A stretch of DNA of 45,304 bases from assembly GCA_002432715.1 (NCBI GenBank), contig DJGJ01000029.1, positions 1 through 45,304 of the forward strand, in the 5' to 3' direction. Source of the DNA: Sphaerochaeta sp. UBA5849 (GTDB lineage: Bacteria; Spirochaetota; Spirochaetia; Sphaerochaetales; Sphaerochaetaceae). The position numbers were made by a program, and so were the translations under genes. Shown here one piece after another: positions 17,469-24,670 of this stretch; positions within the stretch are counted from its first letter, which is position 1, and each line of letters opens with the position of its first letter. Under the pieces are notes generated by a model. The model was given only the letters and a program-made list of their open reading frames with translations. It did not search any database and had not been told where the DNA came from.

Positions 17469-18893
17469 TTGATAAAGGATATGGTGCCGTTCGTACATTT
17501 TTATGATCAGGATTTTGTCGATATGTATGACAGATCCTGGGTCTGGATTGACGAACTCTGGAAGAGTGGAACCGAGGCCAACGGCTTTAGCGGTTCCTAT
17601 CTTTCATATCCTGGCCAGACAACCTTCAATCAGTTTCTTTCCTGTTTTTCTTCCTTGTTTTTGGTCTACAGCAATCAGAACAACTCGCCGTTTCCCTTGC
17701 TCGACTATTTCTACCAGAAACAAGAGAGCAATGGTGCAATCCGCAGCGATTACAGCATTGAGGATGGGAAGCCGGTTTTTAATGCGAATAATCCGGAGGG
17801 TATTTCGCCCCCCCTTTTTGCCTACGTTGAATTCAGTTTCTATCACAAGATTGGAAACAAGAAGCGGCTTAAGGATATCGTGCCCATTCTGGAGAAGCAC
17901 TATGCTTGGATCCAGACAACCTTCCAGAAGCCCAACGGCCTCTTCTCCGTGCCTGTAGAAGCCTGTCAAAGCGGCAACATTCCCCGTTCTCATATGTATT
18001 ATCCGCTTGACTTCAACGCCCAGCTTGCCGTCAACGCTCTCTATATGTCCGCCATCGGTGACATTCTCAACGACAAGGAGCTGAGTTTCCGTTACAAGCG
18101 GATATACTTCTCCCTCAAGACAAGAATCAACAGCCTGATGTGGGATCCGGCGACCAACTTTTATTATGATTTGGATATCAAGGAGAACCGCATCACCAAT
18201 AAGTTCATCGGTGCGTATTGGGCAATGCTTGCCGAGATTCCCAATGATGAGCGTGCAGCCTACATGATTGATTATCTGCACGACCCGAATGAGTTCGGGA
18301 CCGATAATCCGTTCCCGGGCGTTCCTGTTTCCTCTCCTGCTTTCAGCGAGGAGGGAAATGGTCACTGCGGTGGTGTCCTCAGTGTAAATACCTTCATGGT
18401 CGTCAAGGCTCTCGAGAAATATAAGCAGTTCGTATTTGCCCGTGAGTGCGCCATCAGGCACATGTACTTTTTGCTCGATACCCTGCATCCCGATGCTGAA
18501 ACTATCGGTGATGTCTGGGAGGCATATCTGCCCAACAAGGAAGGCTACTCAAAAACCACTGAAATCGCAGATTTCCCCCGCAGAAGGCTCATGCCCTATG
18601 CCGGGCTGGTTACCATTACCTTGATGATTGAGAATATCATTGGCTTGGATATCTCGCTTCCCCGAAAGACGGTCAATTGGGTGATGCCCACCCTCGAGGC
18701 AATGGGAATCGAAAACCTCTCGCTGAAGAGGAATATGATTACCATCCTGAGCAACAAGACCGATCGTGGTTGGGAGATTCGCCTGGAGAGTGAAAAACTC
18801 TACTACTTCACCATCGAGATCCTGGGAGAGAACAAGAAGAAGACCCTTCCCATTCCTTCCGGCAAGTGCTCGATGTTGATCGATAAGCTCTAA
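17469..18893 (+). CDS. Trehalase-like / MGH1-like (alpha/alpha)6-barrel glycosidase
   Basis: A 474-residue protein resembling the (alpha/alpha)6-barrel glycosidases of the trehalase/GH63/MGH1 group. Typical stretches are RSWVWIDELW, YPLDFNAQLAVNALYMSAI, LMWDPATNFYYDLD, FIGAYWAML and a late VWEAYLPNKEG. No signal peptide is seen, so it should act on an intracellular oligosaccharide, likely alpha-linked. The start is TTG 17469, strongly indicated by AAGGAG eight bases upstream. djlA begins 3 nt after its stop. The catalytic acids and the true substrate cannot be assigned from sequence alone. Confidence 0.8.
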   Translation: MIKDMVPFVHFYDQDFVDMYDRSWVWIDELWKSGTEANGFSGSYLSYPGQTTFNQFLSCFSSLFLVYSNQNNSPFPLLDYFYQKQESNGAIRSDYSIEDGKPVFNANNPEGISPPLFAYVEFSFYHKIGNKKRLKDIVPILEKHYAWIQTTFQKPNGLFSVPVEACQSGNIPRSHMYYPLDFNAQLAVNALYMSAIGDILNDKELSFRYKRIYFSLKTRINSLMWDPATNFYYDLDIKENRITNKFIGAYWAMLAEIPNDERAAYMIDYLHDPNEFGTDNPFPGVPVSSPAFSEEGNGHCGGVLSVNTFMVVKALEKYKQFVFARECAIRHMYFLLDTLHPDAETIGDVWEAYLPNKEGYSKTTEIADFPRRRLMPYAGLVTITLMIENIIGLDISLPRKTVNWVMPTLEAMGIENLSLKRNMITILSNKTDRGWEIRLESEKLYYFTIEILGENKKKTLPIPSGKCSMLIDKL

Positions 18894-18896
18894 ATT

Positions 18897-19673
18897 ATGG
18901 CTTGGCTTGGCAAACTCTTTGGAGGCACAGTCGGCTTCATGTTCGGTGGTCCTCTCGGCATGATCGCCGGCATCGCCTTCGGCCATATGTTCGACAAGGC
19001 CGGTGAGGTTGGGACAGAGGGCAATCAGCGAACACAATTCAATGCCTACACATCCCTCGACCGCGAGCAGATGCTCTTCTTCGTCGGGGCTTTTTCGATG
19101 CTTGCACGTATTGCAGCCGCCGATGGCTCGGTCTCATCACACGAGAGACGGAAGGTGGTGGAGTTCATCCGCCAGGACTTGCGGCTGGGGCCTCGTGAGG
19201 AGGATGCGGCTCTCAGGGTTTTCGATGCCGCCCTGACCGGTGGAGGGACCCTCGAGCAGTTCGCAACCCAGTTTTATCAGAACTTCAGTCATGCTCCCAA
19301 TATTCTGCAGCTGATGATCGATATCTTTTATCGGGTGGCTGCCGCCGATGGACAGATCAATCAGCGTGAAGAGGATATGATCAGGCGGGCTTCGCAGATT
19401 TTCCACCTGCCTGAAAGCTTTGTGGATATGCTGTGCAGTCGGTATGGCGGATGCACCAGTGCAAGTGACAAGGCATACGCAACCCTCAACATCAGCCGGA
19501 CGGCCACCGATGATGAGGTCAAGCGTGCCTACCGGAAGTTGAGCATCGAGTTCCATCCCGATTCGCTTGCATCAAAGGGAATGGGCGAGGAGTTCCTGGC
19601 CCATGCAACAGCAAAGTTTCGCGAGATCCAGGAAGCCTACGACTCCATCAAGAAAGAACGCGGCATTAAGTAA
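18897..19673 (+). CDS. DjlA-like co-chaperone (TerB plus J domain)
   Basis: A 258-residue DjlA-type protein. A glycine-rich hydrophobic N-terminus (about 8-32) probably inserts in the membrane. A TerB-like helical domain follows (about 58-185, with IAAADGSVSSHE and VAAADGQINQRE), then a C-terminal J domain (about 193-258) with the essential HPD motif in IEFHPDSL. The J domain should stimulate DnaK. The ATG sits 3 nt after the preceding stop with no Shine-Dalgarno, so translation is probably coupled. Its stop directly abuts the stop of convergent recR. Confidence 0.9.
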   Translation: MAWLGKLFGGTVGFMFGGPLGMIAGIAFGHMFDKAGEVGTEGNQRTQFNAYTSLDREQMLFFVGAFSMLARIAAADGSVSSHERRKVVEFIRQDLRLGPREEDAALRVFDAALTGGGTLEQFATQFYQNFSHAPNILQLMIDIFYRVAAADGQINQREEDMIRRASQIFHLPESFVDMLCSRYGGCTSASDKAYATLNISRTATDDEVKRAYRKLSIEFHPDSLASKGMGEEFLAHATAKFREIQEAYDSIKKERGIK

Positions 19674-20264
19674 CTAAAACCGGACTCTTCCCCTCAACGA
19701 CCGGGCCAGGGTGATTCTGTCTGCATACTCCAAGTCTCCCCCGATGGGCAGCCCGCTGGCAAGGCGGGTGATGGAGAGCTCGGGATGATGCTTCAGGACA
19801 TGGCGAAGGTATAAGGCGGTGGTATCACCCTCTTCGGTGGGATTCGTGGCAATAATGAGTTCACTAAAGCCGCCTTCATCGATACGCTTGACCAGCTTGG
19901 AGAAGGATAGATGTTCCGGCCCGATACCGTCCAGGGGGCTTATGGCCCCTCCAAGGACATGGTACAGCCCGTTGTAGGCTCCACTTGACTGCAGGGTGAG
20001 TACATCCTGCGGCTGTTCGACAACGCACAGCTGGGTCCGGTCACGACTGCCGTCGCTGCAGATGGGACAAGGATCGTACTCGGTAAAGCTTCCGCATACT
20101 GAACAGGGAAAAATCTTGTCCTGGATGGTTGCAATCGCTTCTGCAAGTGTGGTGTTGTATCCCTTGTCCGTCTTGATCAGATGATAGGCCAGGCGTGAGG
20201 CACTCTTGGGACCTATTCCGGGCAGGCGTGAGAGGGTTTGGATGAGGTTCTCAAGCGCTGTCAT
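19674..20264 (-). CDS. recR: Recombination mediator RecR
   Basis: A 196-residue RecR, the normal family length. With RecO it helps load RecA at gaps (RecFOR pathway). An N-terminal helix-hairpin-helix (LPGIGPKSASRLAYHL), a four-cysteine zinc finger (CSVCGSF...CPIC) and a Toprim domain (CVVEQPQDVLTL, ATNPTEEGDTTALYL) are in the expected order. It follows ybaB by 2 nt in the classical dnaX-ybaB-recR order. Confidence 0.96.
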   Translation of the reverse strand: MTALENLIQTLSRLPGIGPKSASRLAYHLIKTDKGYNTTLAEAIATIQDKIFPCSVCGSFTEYDPCPICSDGSRDRTQLCVVEQPQDVLTLQSSGAYNGLYHVLGGAISPLDGIGPEHLSFSKLVKRIDEGGFSELIIATNPTEEGDTTALYLRHVLKHHPELSITRLASGLPIGGDLEYADRITLARSLRGRVRF

Positions 20265-20266
20265 GC

Positions 20267-20572
20267 TCAGGCCTGTGTGAACGAGGAAGCATACTTGATA
20301 CCCTCGCTCTGGATTTTCTGTTGAATTTTTGCACTTGCATCGTTGAATGCGCTGCTGATCAAAACCTGCAGTGTCTCGATGTCCTGTGAATCAAAAAGTT
20401 CCTTGTCGATATGTACGTCGGTGACAATGAACTTTCCATTGAGGGTCACTTCAACCATTCCGGCTCCGGCGCTTCCGGTAGCTGTGATGGTGGGAAGCAG
20501 GTCCTGCATCCGTTTCATGTTTTCCTGGATGCCCTTCATATTCTTGAGCAGTTCAAATGGATTCATATCCAT
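20267..20572 (-). CDS. YbaB/EbfC-family nucleoid-associated protein
   Basis: A 101-residue YbaB/EbfC protein. These small dimers bind DNA and act as nucleoid-associated factors. The N-terminal helix (NPFELLKNMKGIQENMKRMQ) and the central GMVEVTLNGKFIVTDVHID strand region are characteristic. It lies between dnaX (22 nt upstream) and recR (2 nt downstream), an arrangement conserved across bacteria. Confidence 0.93.
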   Translation of the reverse strand: MDMNPFELLKNMKGIQENMKRMQDLLPTITATGSAGAGMVEVTLNGKFIVTDVHIDKELFDSQDIETLQVLISSAFNDASAKIQQKIQSEGIKYASSFTQA

Positions 20573-20594
20573 AGATTTTCATCCTCGCTTGTTG

Positions 20595-22220
20595 CTATTG
20601 ATGCTTGACTTCCCCACGGAAGACCGAAGCAATCTTGGAGATTACCGGATCATCGACGGTGGGAGCTTCTTGTTTGACTTCCTCAGCGCATGCAAAGTGC
20701 ACCGGCCCCTTGAAACCGGTGATTTCAGTGATGAGGTCGCGGAATTTTGTTTCATGTTCCTGTGCCTTGTTCTGACAGAACGAGGTGGAGAATGTAAGGA
20801 ATAACGATCCCCCTTCGTTATGCACCTCTGTTATAGCTTGTGCAACTTGGGAGAGCAGAGGTGCACTGGACAGCTTGCTTACCAGAAGCGGCAGATCCTG
20901 CTTGCTGAAGTCCCTTGCCGTCATTTCCTGCTTTATAGGAGGTGGAGGAGGCGCAGCTGCGGGTATCGCAGCAACGCTGGAAGAAGCTTCAGGCTTTACC
21001 TTGGGCTCGACGACTGCCTGGGTTGCGATGAGGTCGGGTTGAACTTCAAGCTTGCGTGCGGGAAGTTTCACACTCCCGCTGAGCAGCTCTTCTCGAAGCT
21101 GGGCGATTTTGCGGACCAAGGCAGTCGGACTGGCAATATGGGGAAGGCCGGCAAGCCGCGATATGGCGAGCTCCAGTTCGAACCGGGGGTTTAATGAGTA
21201 GCGGATGTCGCGATAGAGCTTGAGAAACAGCTCCAAAGCAGCTTCCAGCTGCTCGGTCGTATAGGCATTTCTCAGGGAGAGGGGAATCCTGTCGGACTGG
21301 ATGCCGAGAATTGCATCTTCCACCACTCCCGCCTTGATGAAGAGCAGGCTTCTGAAGAACTGAGTAAAGTCCTTGATGCACTGTTCCACCGAGACTCCGG
21401 CAAACAAGAGTTCCTGGACTGCATGGAGGGCCTCCCGAGTCTTGTTCTCCAACAAGTGGCTGACTATGGCGACAATTTGGTCGATGCCGACCAAACCCAG
21501 CTTGCTGCTGATTTTCTCCATCGTGATGTGGCCCTGAGAGAAGGAGACCACTTGGTCAAAGAGTGTGTAGGCATCACGCATGGAGCCGGTCGACTCTTTT
21601 GCAATCCAGAAGAGGGCATCCTCATCGGCCTGTACTTCCATCTCGGCTGCTGCTTCCAAAAGGCAGCTCTTGATGAGGTCGATGTCGATAAGTTGGAAAT
21701 GGAACTGCTGGCAGCGTGACCGGATGGTTGCCGGCACCTTCTGAAGTTCCGTCGTGGCGAAGATGAAGATTATATAGGCCGGGGGTTCTTCAATAGTCTT
21801 GAGCAGCGCATTGAAGGCGCTGGTGGAGAGCATGTGCACTTCGTCGATGATGTAAATCTTATATTTGCTTGCTTGGGGAGGAAACAGTACCTCGTCCTTG
21901 ATTTGGCGGATATCATTTACGCTGGTGTTGCTTGCACCGTCGATCTCGATGACATCCACGTTGTTGCCTTGGGTGATCTCCCTGCAATTGGAGCACACCC
22001 CGCAGGGGGTTGCCGAGGGGCCCTGTTCACAGTTCAGCGCGCGGGCCAGGATGCGGGCGGATGATGTTTTCCCGACTCCCCTGGGGCCGCTGAACAGGTA
22101 GGCATGGGCAATCCTTCCCTGCTCTATTGCATGTTTGATGGTGGAAACCACGAACTCCTGACCCACAAGATTATCGAAAACCTGGGGTCGTTTCCTGGTT
22201 GCAGTTACTTCATATGCCAT
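20595..22220 (-). CDS. dnaX: DNA polymerase III subunit gamma/tau
   Basis: A 541-residue clamp-loader ATPase. Walker A GPRGVGKTS is at 45-53, zinc-binding cysteines at C64, C73, C76 and C79, and the DEVHMLS Walker B and sensor regions follow. After the AAA+ and collar domains comes an Ala/Pro-rich linker (AAIPAAAPPPPP) and a tau-like C-terminal domain. ATG 22220 has AAGGGAG nine bases upstream; the longer frame to 22286 adds residues atypical for DnaX. First gene of dnaX-ybaB-recR. I did not identify a programmed frameshift signal. Confidence 0.95.
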   Translation of the reverse strand: MAYEVTATRKRPQVFDNLVGQEFVVSTIKHAIEQGRIAHAYLFSGPRGVGKTSSARILARALNCEQGPSATPCGVCSNCREITQGNNVDVIEIDGASNTSVNDIRQIKDEVLFPPQASKYKIYIIDEVHMLSTSAFNALLKTIEEPPAYIIFIFATTELQKVPATIRSRCQQFHFQLIDIDLIKSCLLEAAAEMEVQADEDALFWIAKESTGSMRDAYTLFDQVVSFSQGHITMEKISSKLGLVGIDQIVAIVSHLLENKTREALHAVQELLFAGVSVEQCIKDFTQFFRSLLFIKAGVVEDAILGIQSDRIPLSLRNAYTTEQLEAALELFLKLYRDIRYSLNPRFELELAISRLAGLPHIASPTALVRKIAQLREELLSGSVKLPARKLEVQPDLIATQAVVEPKVKPEASSSVAAIPAAAPPPPPIKQEMTARDFSKQDLPLLVSKLSSAPLLSQVAQAITEVHNEGGSLFLTFSTSFCQNKAQEHETKFRDLITEITGFKGPVHFACAEEVKQEAPTVDDPVISKIASVFRGEVKHQ

Positions 22221-22289
22221 GAGTGCTCCCTTGCAAGCGTACTGTGCGAGTATACCATACTTTGCTTCGTAGGGGTAGAAGCTCAAGAA

Positions 22290-22848
22290 AGTGTTGGCGT
22301 TGTTCAGTGATAATAGCTCTATCCGGCACTAATAAGTCCAGGTTGCTTCCATTCCCGTTTTACCCAACATACAGGGAATTCTCTGTCATGATATGACCCA
22401 GCACGTAGGTGAAATTCCTTTAGACAGCCACACGGATACTGGTGTCTCCATGGATTGAACTCAATTCTTCAATAGAATGAATTTTTCCTGCAGCCGGGGC
22501 ATAACCAGAGACTTGGATAGTTTTGAGTATTATTGGTTCCAAGTAAATATGGTCGGGGGGAAAGGTATGCGAGCCTATCATTCCCAATGGATAGACTCTT
22601 CTCAGGTCTGGTTCTGGAATGGGTAATACTGTAAACACTGGATTTTCTGTTACTGCTGGAAGGTTCTTGTCGAACCAATCATCTTCCGGCTCGACTCCGA
22701 TGTTCCATACATCAGGCTCCTTTGCAGGCGAGTATGGTTCATGTGCAAGGTTCCCTGTTTTTAGTAGTACATGCTGATATCGAGTTGGCAATCTGAGAAA
22801 GACCGAGAAAAATACGTATGTATTTGGTTGTCTTGCATACGAATACAA
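22290..22848 (-). pseudogene. Decayed M23-peptidase-like gene remnant
   Basis: Minus-strand coding-like sequence broken by in-frame stops. From 22848 to 22420 it encodes 142 residues including VYPLGMIGSHTFPPDHIYLEP and VSGYAPAAGKI, a pattern seen in proteins with an M23/lysostaphin-like fold. After TAA at 22420-22422 the same frame continues as NFTYVLGHIMTENSLYVG, which fits that fold. A second TAA at 22360-22362 follows, then NLDLLVPDRA. Upstream, VIEGNRRKIVILYSYARQPNT runs on without a proper start. There is no Shine-Dalgarno or signal peptide. I read it as a degraded gene; the exact ends are approximate. Confidence 0.55.
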
Positions 22849-22883
22849 AATGACGATTTTTCGTCGGTTCCCTTCGATTACCC

Positions 22884-22912
22884 TTGCACTGGCTCTCTAC
22901 TTGTTTTAGTAT
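22884..22912 (+). promoter_or_regulatory. Putative promoter of the PAS-GGDEF gene
   Basis: -35 TTGCAC (22884-22889), 17-bp spacer, -10 TAGTAT (22907-22912), about 60 nt before the ATG at 22974, which has its own Shine-Dalgarno. Confidence 0.45.
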
Positions 22913-22973
22913 CTGAAGTCGAATTACACCTCAGCTGTGCTTCTGAAATGTCAACTACACAAGGAGACAAACG

Positions 22974-23825
22974 ATGAGCCATGCCCTGGATTCGACATGG
23001 AAAGCCTTGGTTGAGAACCTTCCTGACGGAGTATGCTATGTCAGCATGGAAGGTATAGTCTTATATGCAAACAGAAGCTTTGCGAGTTTGCTTGGATTCT
23101 CCTCCCAACAGGTTCTTTTCGGCCTCTCCCTTCTTACCTTCATGCATCCCGATTATCATGTTCCCATGGAGGATTTTCTGCACAGGATACTCCAAAAGGA
23201 CAAAAGTCTCTCCGCCATACAAGTCCAAATCCTCGGCTCTGATGAGAATCAACGGTGGATGGAAATACGCTGGATCGATATACCAGTCGAAGAGGGGGCC
23301 TTTCTCGTGGTTCGCGACCTGACCAGTTATAAAACCCTGCAGGAGGAACTGCTGTTGCAAGCTCTTACCGATGAGCTGACTGGTCTGTACAATCGCAGAG
23401 GTTTCAAGATGATGGCTGAACAGGAACTCAAGCATTGCCACCGGCTCAAAACCGAAGTCGTGCTTTTAAGCATCGACATAGATACCTTCAAGCAGATCAA
23501 CGACACCTATGGGCATGATGAAGGTGATCGAGTGCTCAAGTTGGTGGCGAAGACGCTGGAAACAAGTTTTCGTTCCTCCGACATCATCGGTAGGTGGGGC
23601 GGCGACGAGTTTTTGGTACTTGCCTTGGATGCCCCGAGCGGAACCGTCGACCTGTTGGCTGCACGTTTCAAGCAAGCCTTATGTGACATCAGCCAACGTC
23701 AAGGTCTTCCGTGCATGATTGCGGTCACCATTGGGAGTGCGTTCAGCAATGCGAAAACCATATCCTCTTTGGAACAGCTTATCCAGCAGGCTGATAAGGC
23801 CATGTATGCCAATAAGCGCCGATAA
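22974..23825 (+). CDS. PAS-GGDEF diguanylate cyclase
   Basis: A 283-residue soluble cyclase that should make cyclic di-GMP from two GTP. A PAS sensor domain covers about 5-120 (LPDGVCYVSMEGIVLYANRSFASLLG) and a GGDEF domain about 128-283. The active-site GGDEF is intact at 209-213. Five residues upstream is the product-inhibition I-site RxxD (R200, D203). With no membrane segment, it probably senses a cytoplasmic cue. AAGGAG lies upstream of the ATG. No EAL or PilZ gene is nearby. Confidence 0.94.
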   Translation: MSHALDSTWKALVENLPDGVCYVSMEGIVLYANRSFASLLGFSSQQVLFGLSLLTFMHPDYHVPMEDFLHRILQKDKSLSAIQVQILGSDENQRWMEIRWIDIPVEEGAFLVVRDLTSYKTLQEELLLQALTDELTGLYNRRGFKMMAEQELKHCHRLKTEVVLLSIDIDTFKQINDTYGHDEGDRVLKLVAKTLETSFRSSDIIGRWGGDEFLVLALDAPSGTVDLLAARFKQALCDISQRQGLPCMIAVTIGSAFSNAKTISSLEQLIQQADKAMYANKRR

Positions 23826-23841
23826 AAGAAAACCCAGCCAA

Positions 23842-23934
23842 CAAATCGCCTGTGTCTCATGGACAATTCACTTACCGCTGCTACCTTCCGGTCCTGACGG
23901 GGTTGGGTGAATGTCCATAGCACAGAATCTGTTG
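23842..23934 (-). ncRNA. ffs: Signal recognition particle RNA (small bacterial 4.5S type)
   Basis: The minus strand carries the conserved SRP apical loop GTCAGGACCGGAAGGTAGCAGC (within 23878-23899) with the GGAA tetraloop and asymmetric internal loop. A long stem flanks it (ATGGACATTCAC pairing with GTGAATTGTCCAT), extended by CTGTG/CACAG. The ends are approximate. It lies downstream of five tRNAs on the same strand and is probably cotranscribed. A T-rich run on the minus strand (23822-23833) may end the transcript. Confidence 0.9.
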
Positions 23935-23946
23935 ACTGGGAAAAAA

Positions 23947-24031
23947 CGGAGAAGGGGGGATTCGAACCCCCGGTGCCTTTCAGCACACACGCTTTCCAAG
24001 CGTGCACCATCGACCACTCGGACACCTCTCC
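23947..24031 (-). tRNA. tRNA-Ser (GGA)
   Basis: An 85-nt class II tRNA with a long variable arm. Acceptor GGAGAGG pairs with CTTCTCC, discriminator G. The anticodon loop CTTGGAA reads GGA, decoding UCC and UCU. CCA is not encoded; a T6 run follows. Confidence 0.95.
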
Positions 24032-24076
24032 AAGGTACAAGAGAAACAGCATAATCCAAAAAATAATCCAAGCTAT

Positions 24077-24164
24077 CGGAGAGAGAGGGATTCGAACCCT
24101 CGGTACCGTCAGACGGTACAACGGATTTCGAGTCCGTCTCCTTCGACCACTCGGACATCTCTCC
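24077..24164 (-). tRNA. tRNA-Ser (CGA)
   Basis: An 88-nt class II tRNA with acceptor GGAGAGA/TCTCTCC and discriminator G. The anticodon loop CTCGAAA reads CGA, decoding UCG. Long variable arm; CCA not encoded. Confidence 0.95.
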
Positions 24165-24196
24165 CGGTGATTATGACCGTAAAACAAAACGCATGA

Positions 24197-24270
24197 TGAG
24201 ACCAAGAGGATTCGAACCTCCGACCCTCAGTTCCGCAAACTGATGCTCTATCCAGCTGAGCTATGGTCTC
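24197..24270 (-). tRNA. tRNA-Arg (GCG)
   Basis: A 74-nt class I tRNA. Acceptor GAGACCA/TGGTCTC, D stem GCTC/GAGC, anticodon stem TCAGT/ACTGA with loop TTGCGGA, T arm GGAGG-TTCGAAT-CCTCT, discriminator A. The anticodon is therefore GCG, reading CGC and CGU, rather than the usual ACG. CCA is not encoded. Confidence 0.92.
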
Positions 24271-24290
24271 AAATATGTAAAAAAACGAAA

Positions 24291-24377
24291 CGGAGAGGGG
24301 GGGATTCGAACCCCCGGACCCGTTACCAGGTCAACTCCTTAGCAGGGAGCCCGATTCGGCCACTCTCGCACCTCTCC
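24291..24377 (-). tRNA. tRNA-Ser (GCT)
   Basis: An 87-nt class II tRNA with acceptor GGAGAGG/CCTCTCC and discriminator G. The anticodon loop CTGCTAA reads GCT, decoding AGC and AGU. CCA not encoded. Confidence 0.95.
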
Positions 24378-24416
24378 AACTAACAAACAACAGAAAGCAA
24401 AAGGCAGATATACAAA

Positions 24417-24501
24417 CGGAGAGAGGGGGATTCGAACCCTCGGAGACTTGCGCCTCAACGGTTTTCAAGACCGCCTCCTTCGACCGCTCGGACATCTCTC
24501 C
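24417..24501 (-). tRNA. tRNA-Ser (TGA)
   Basis: An 85-nt class II tRNA with acceptor GGAGAGA/TCTCTCC and discriminator G. The anticodon loop CTTGAAA reads TGA, decoding UCA. The T stem GAGGG/CCCCC has one A-C mismatch at its second pair. It is the first gene after the promoter at 24563-24591. CCA not encoded. Confidence 0.94.
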
Positions 24502-24562
24502 AAAAAAGACATGACAACAAGCCACGTGATTTTCCGGCTGCTTAGCTATCAATCGGGTTTCA

Positions 24563-24591
24563 ACTATAGTCAGTGGTCATATCTTTGTCAA
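24563..24591 (-). promoter_or_regulatory. Promoter of the tRNA-SRP RNA operon
   Basis: Minus strand: perfect -35 TTGACA (24591-24586), 17-bp spacer, -10 TATAGT (24568-24563). Predicted start is near 24556, about 55 nt before tRNA-Ser(TGA). It is among the closest matches to the sigma70 consensus in the window, as expected for stable RNA. Confidence 0.8.
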
Positions 24592-24632
24592 GAACCCTGA
24601 GACGAGAAAAAAAGGCAACAGGTGTCTATTCA

Positions 24633-24661
24633 TTGACAGTAAAACATACACTTGTCATCAT
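24633..24661 (+). promoter_or_regulatory. Putative promoter of the M28 peptidase gene
   Basis: -35 TTGACA (24633-24638), 17-bp spacer, -10 CATCAT (24656-24661). Only 9 nt separate the -10 from ATG 24671 and there is no Shine-Dalgarno. Confidence 0.5.
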
Positions 24662-24670
24662 AGTACAACT

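Noticed and set aside
23951..24440. Repeated GGATTCGAACC-type units at regular spacing, suggestive of a CRISPR array
   Set aside because: Each unit is the T arm of a tRNA gene on the minus strand; the intervening sequences fold as complete tRNAs.
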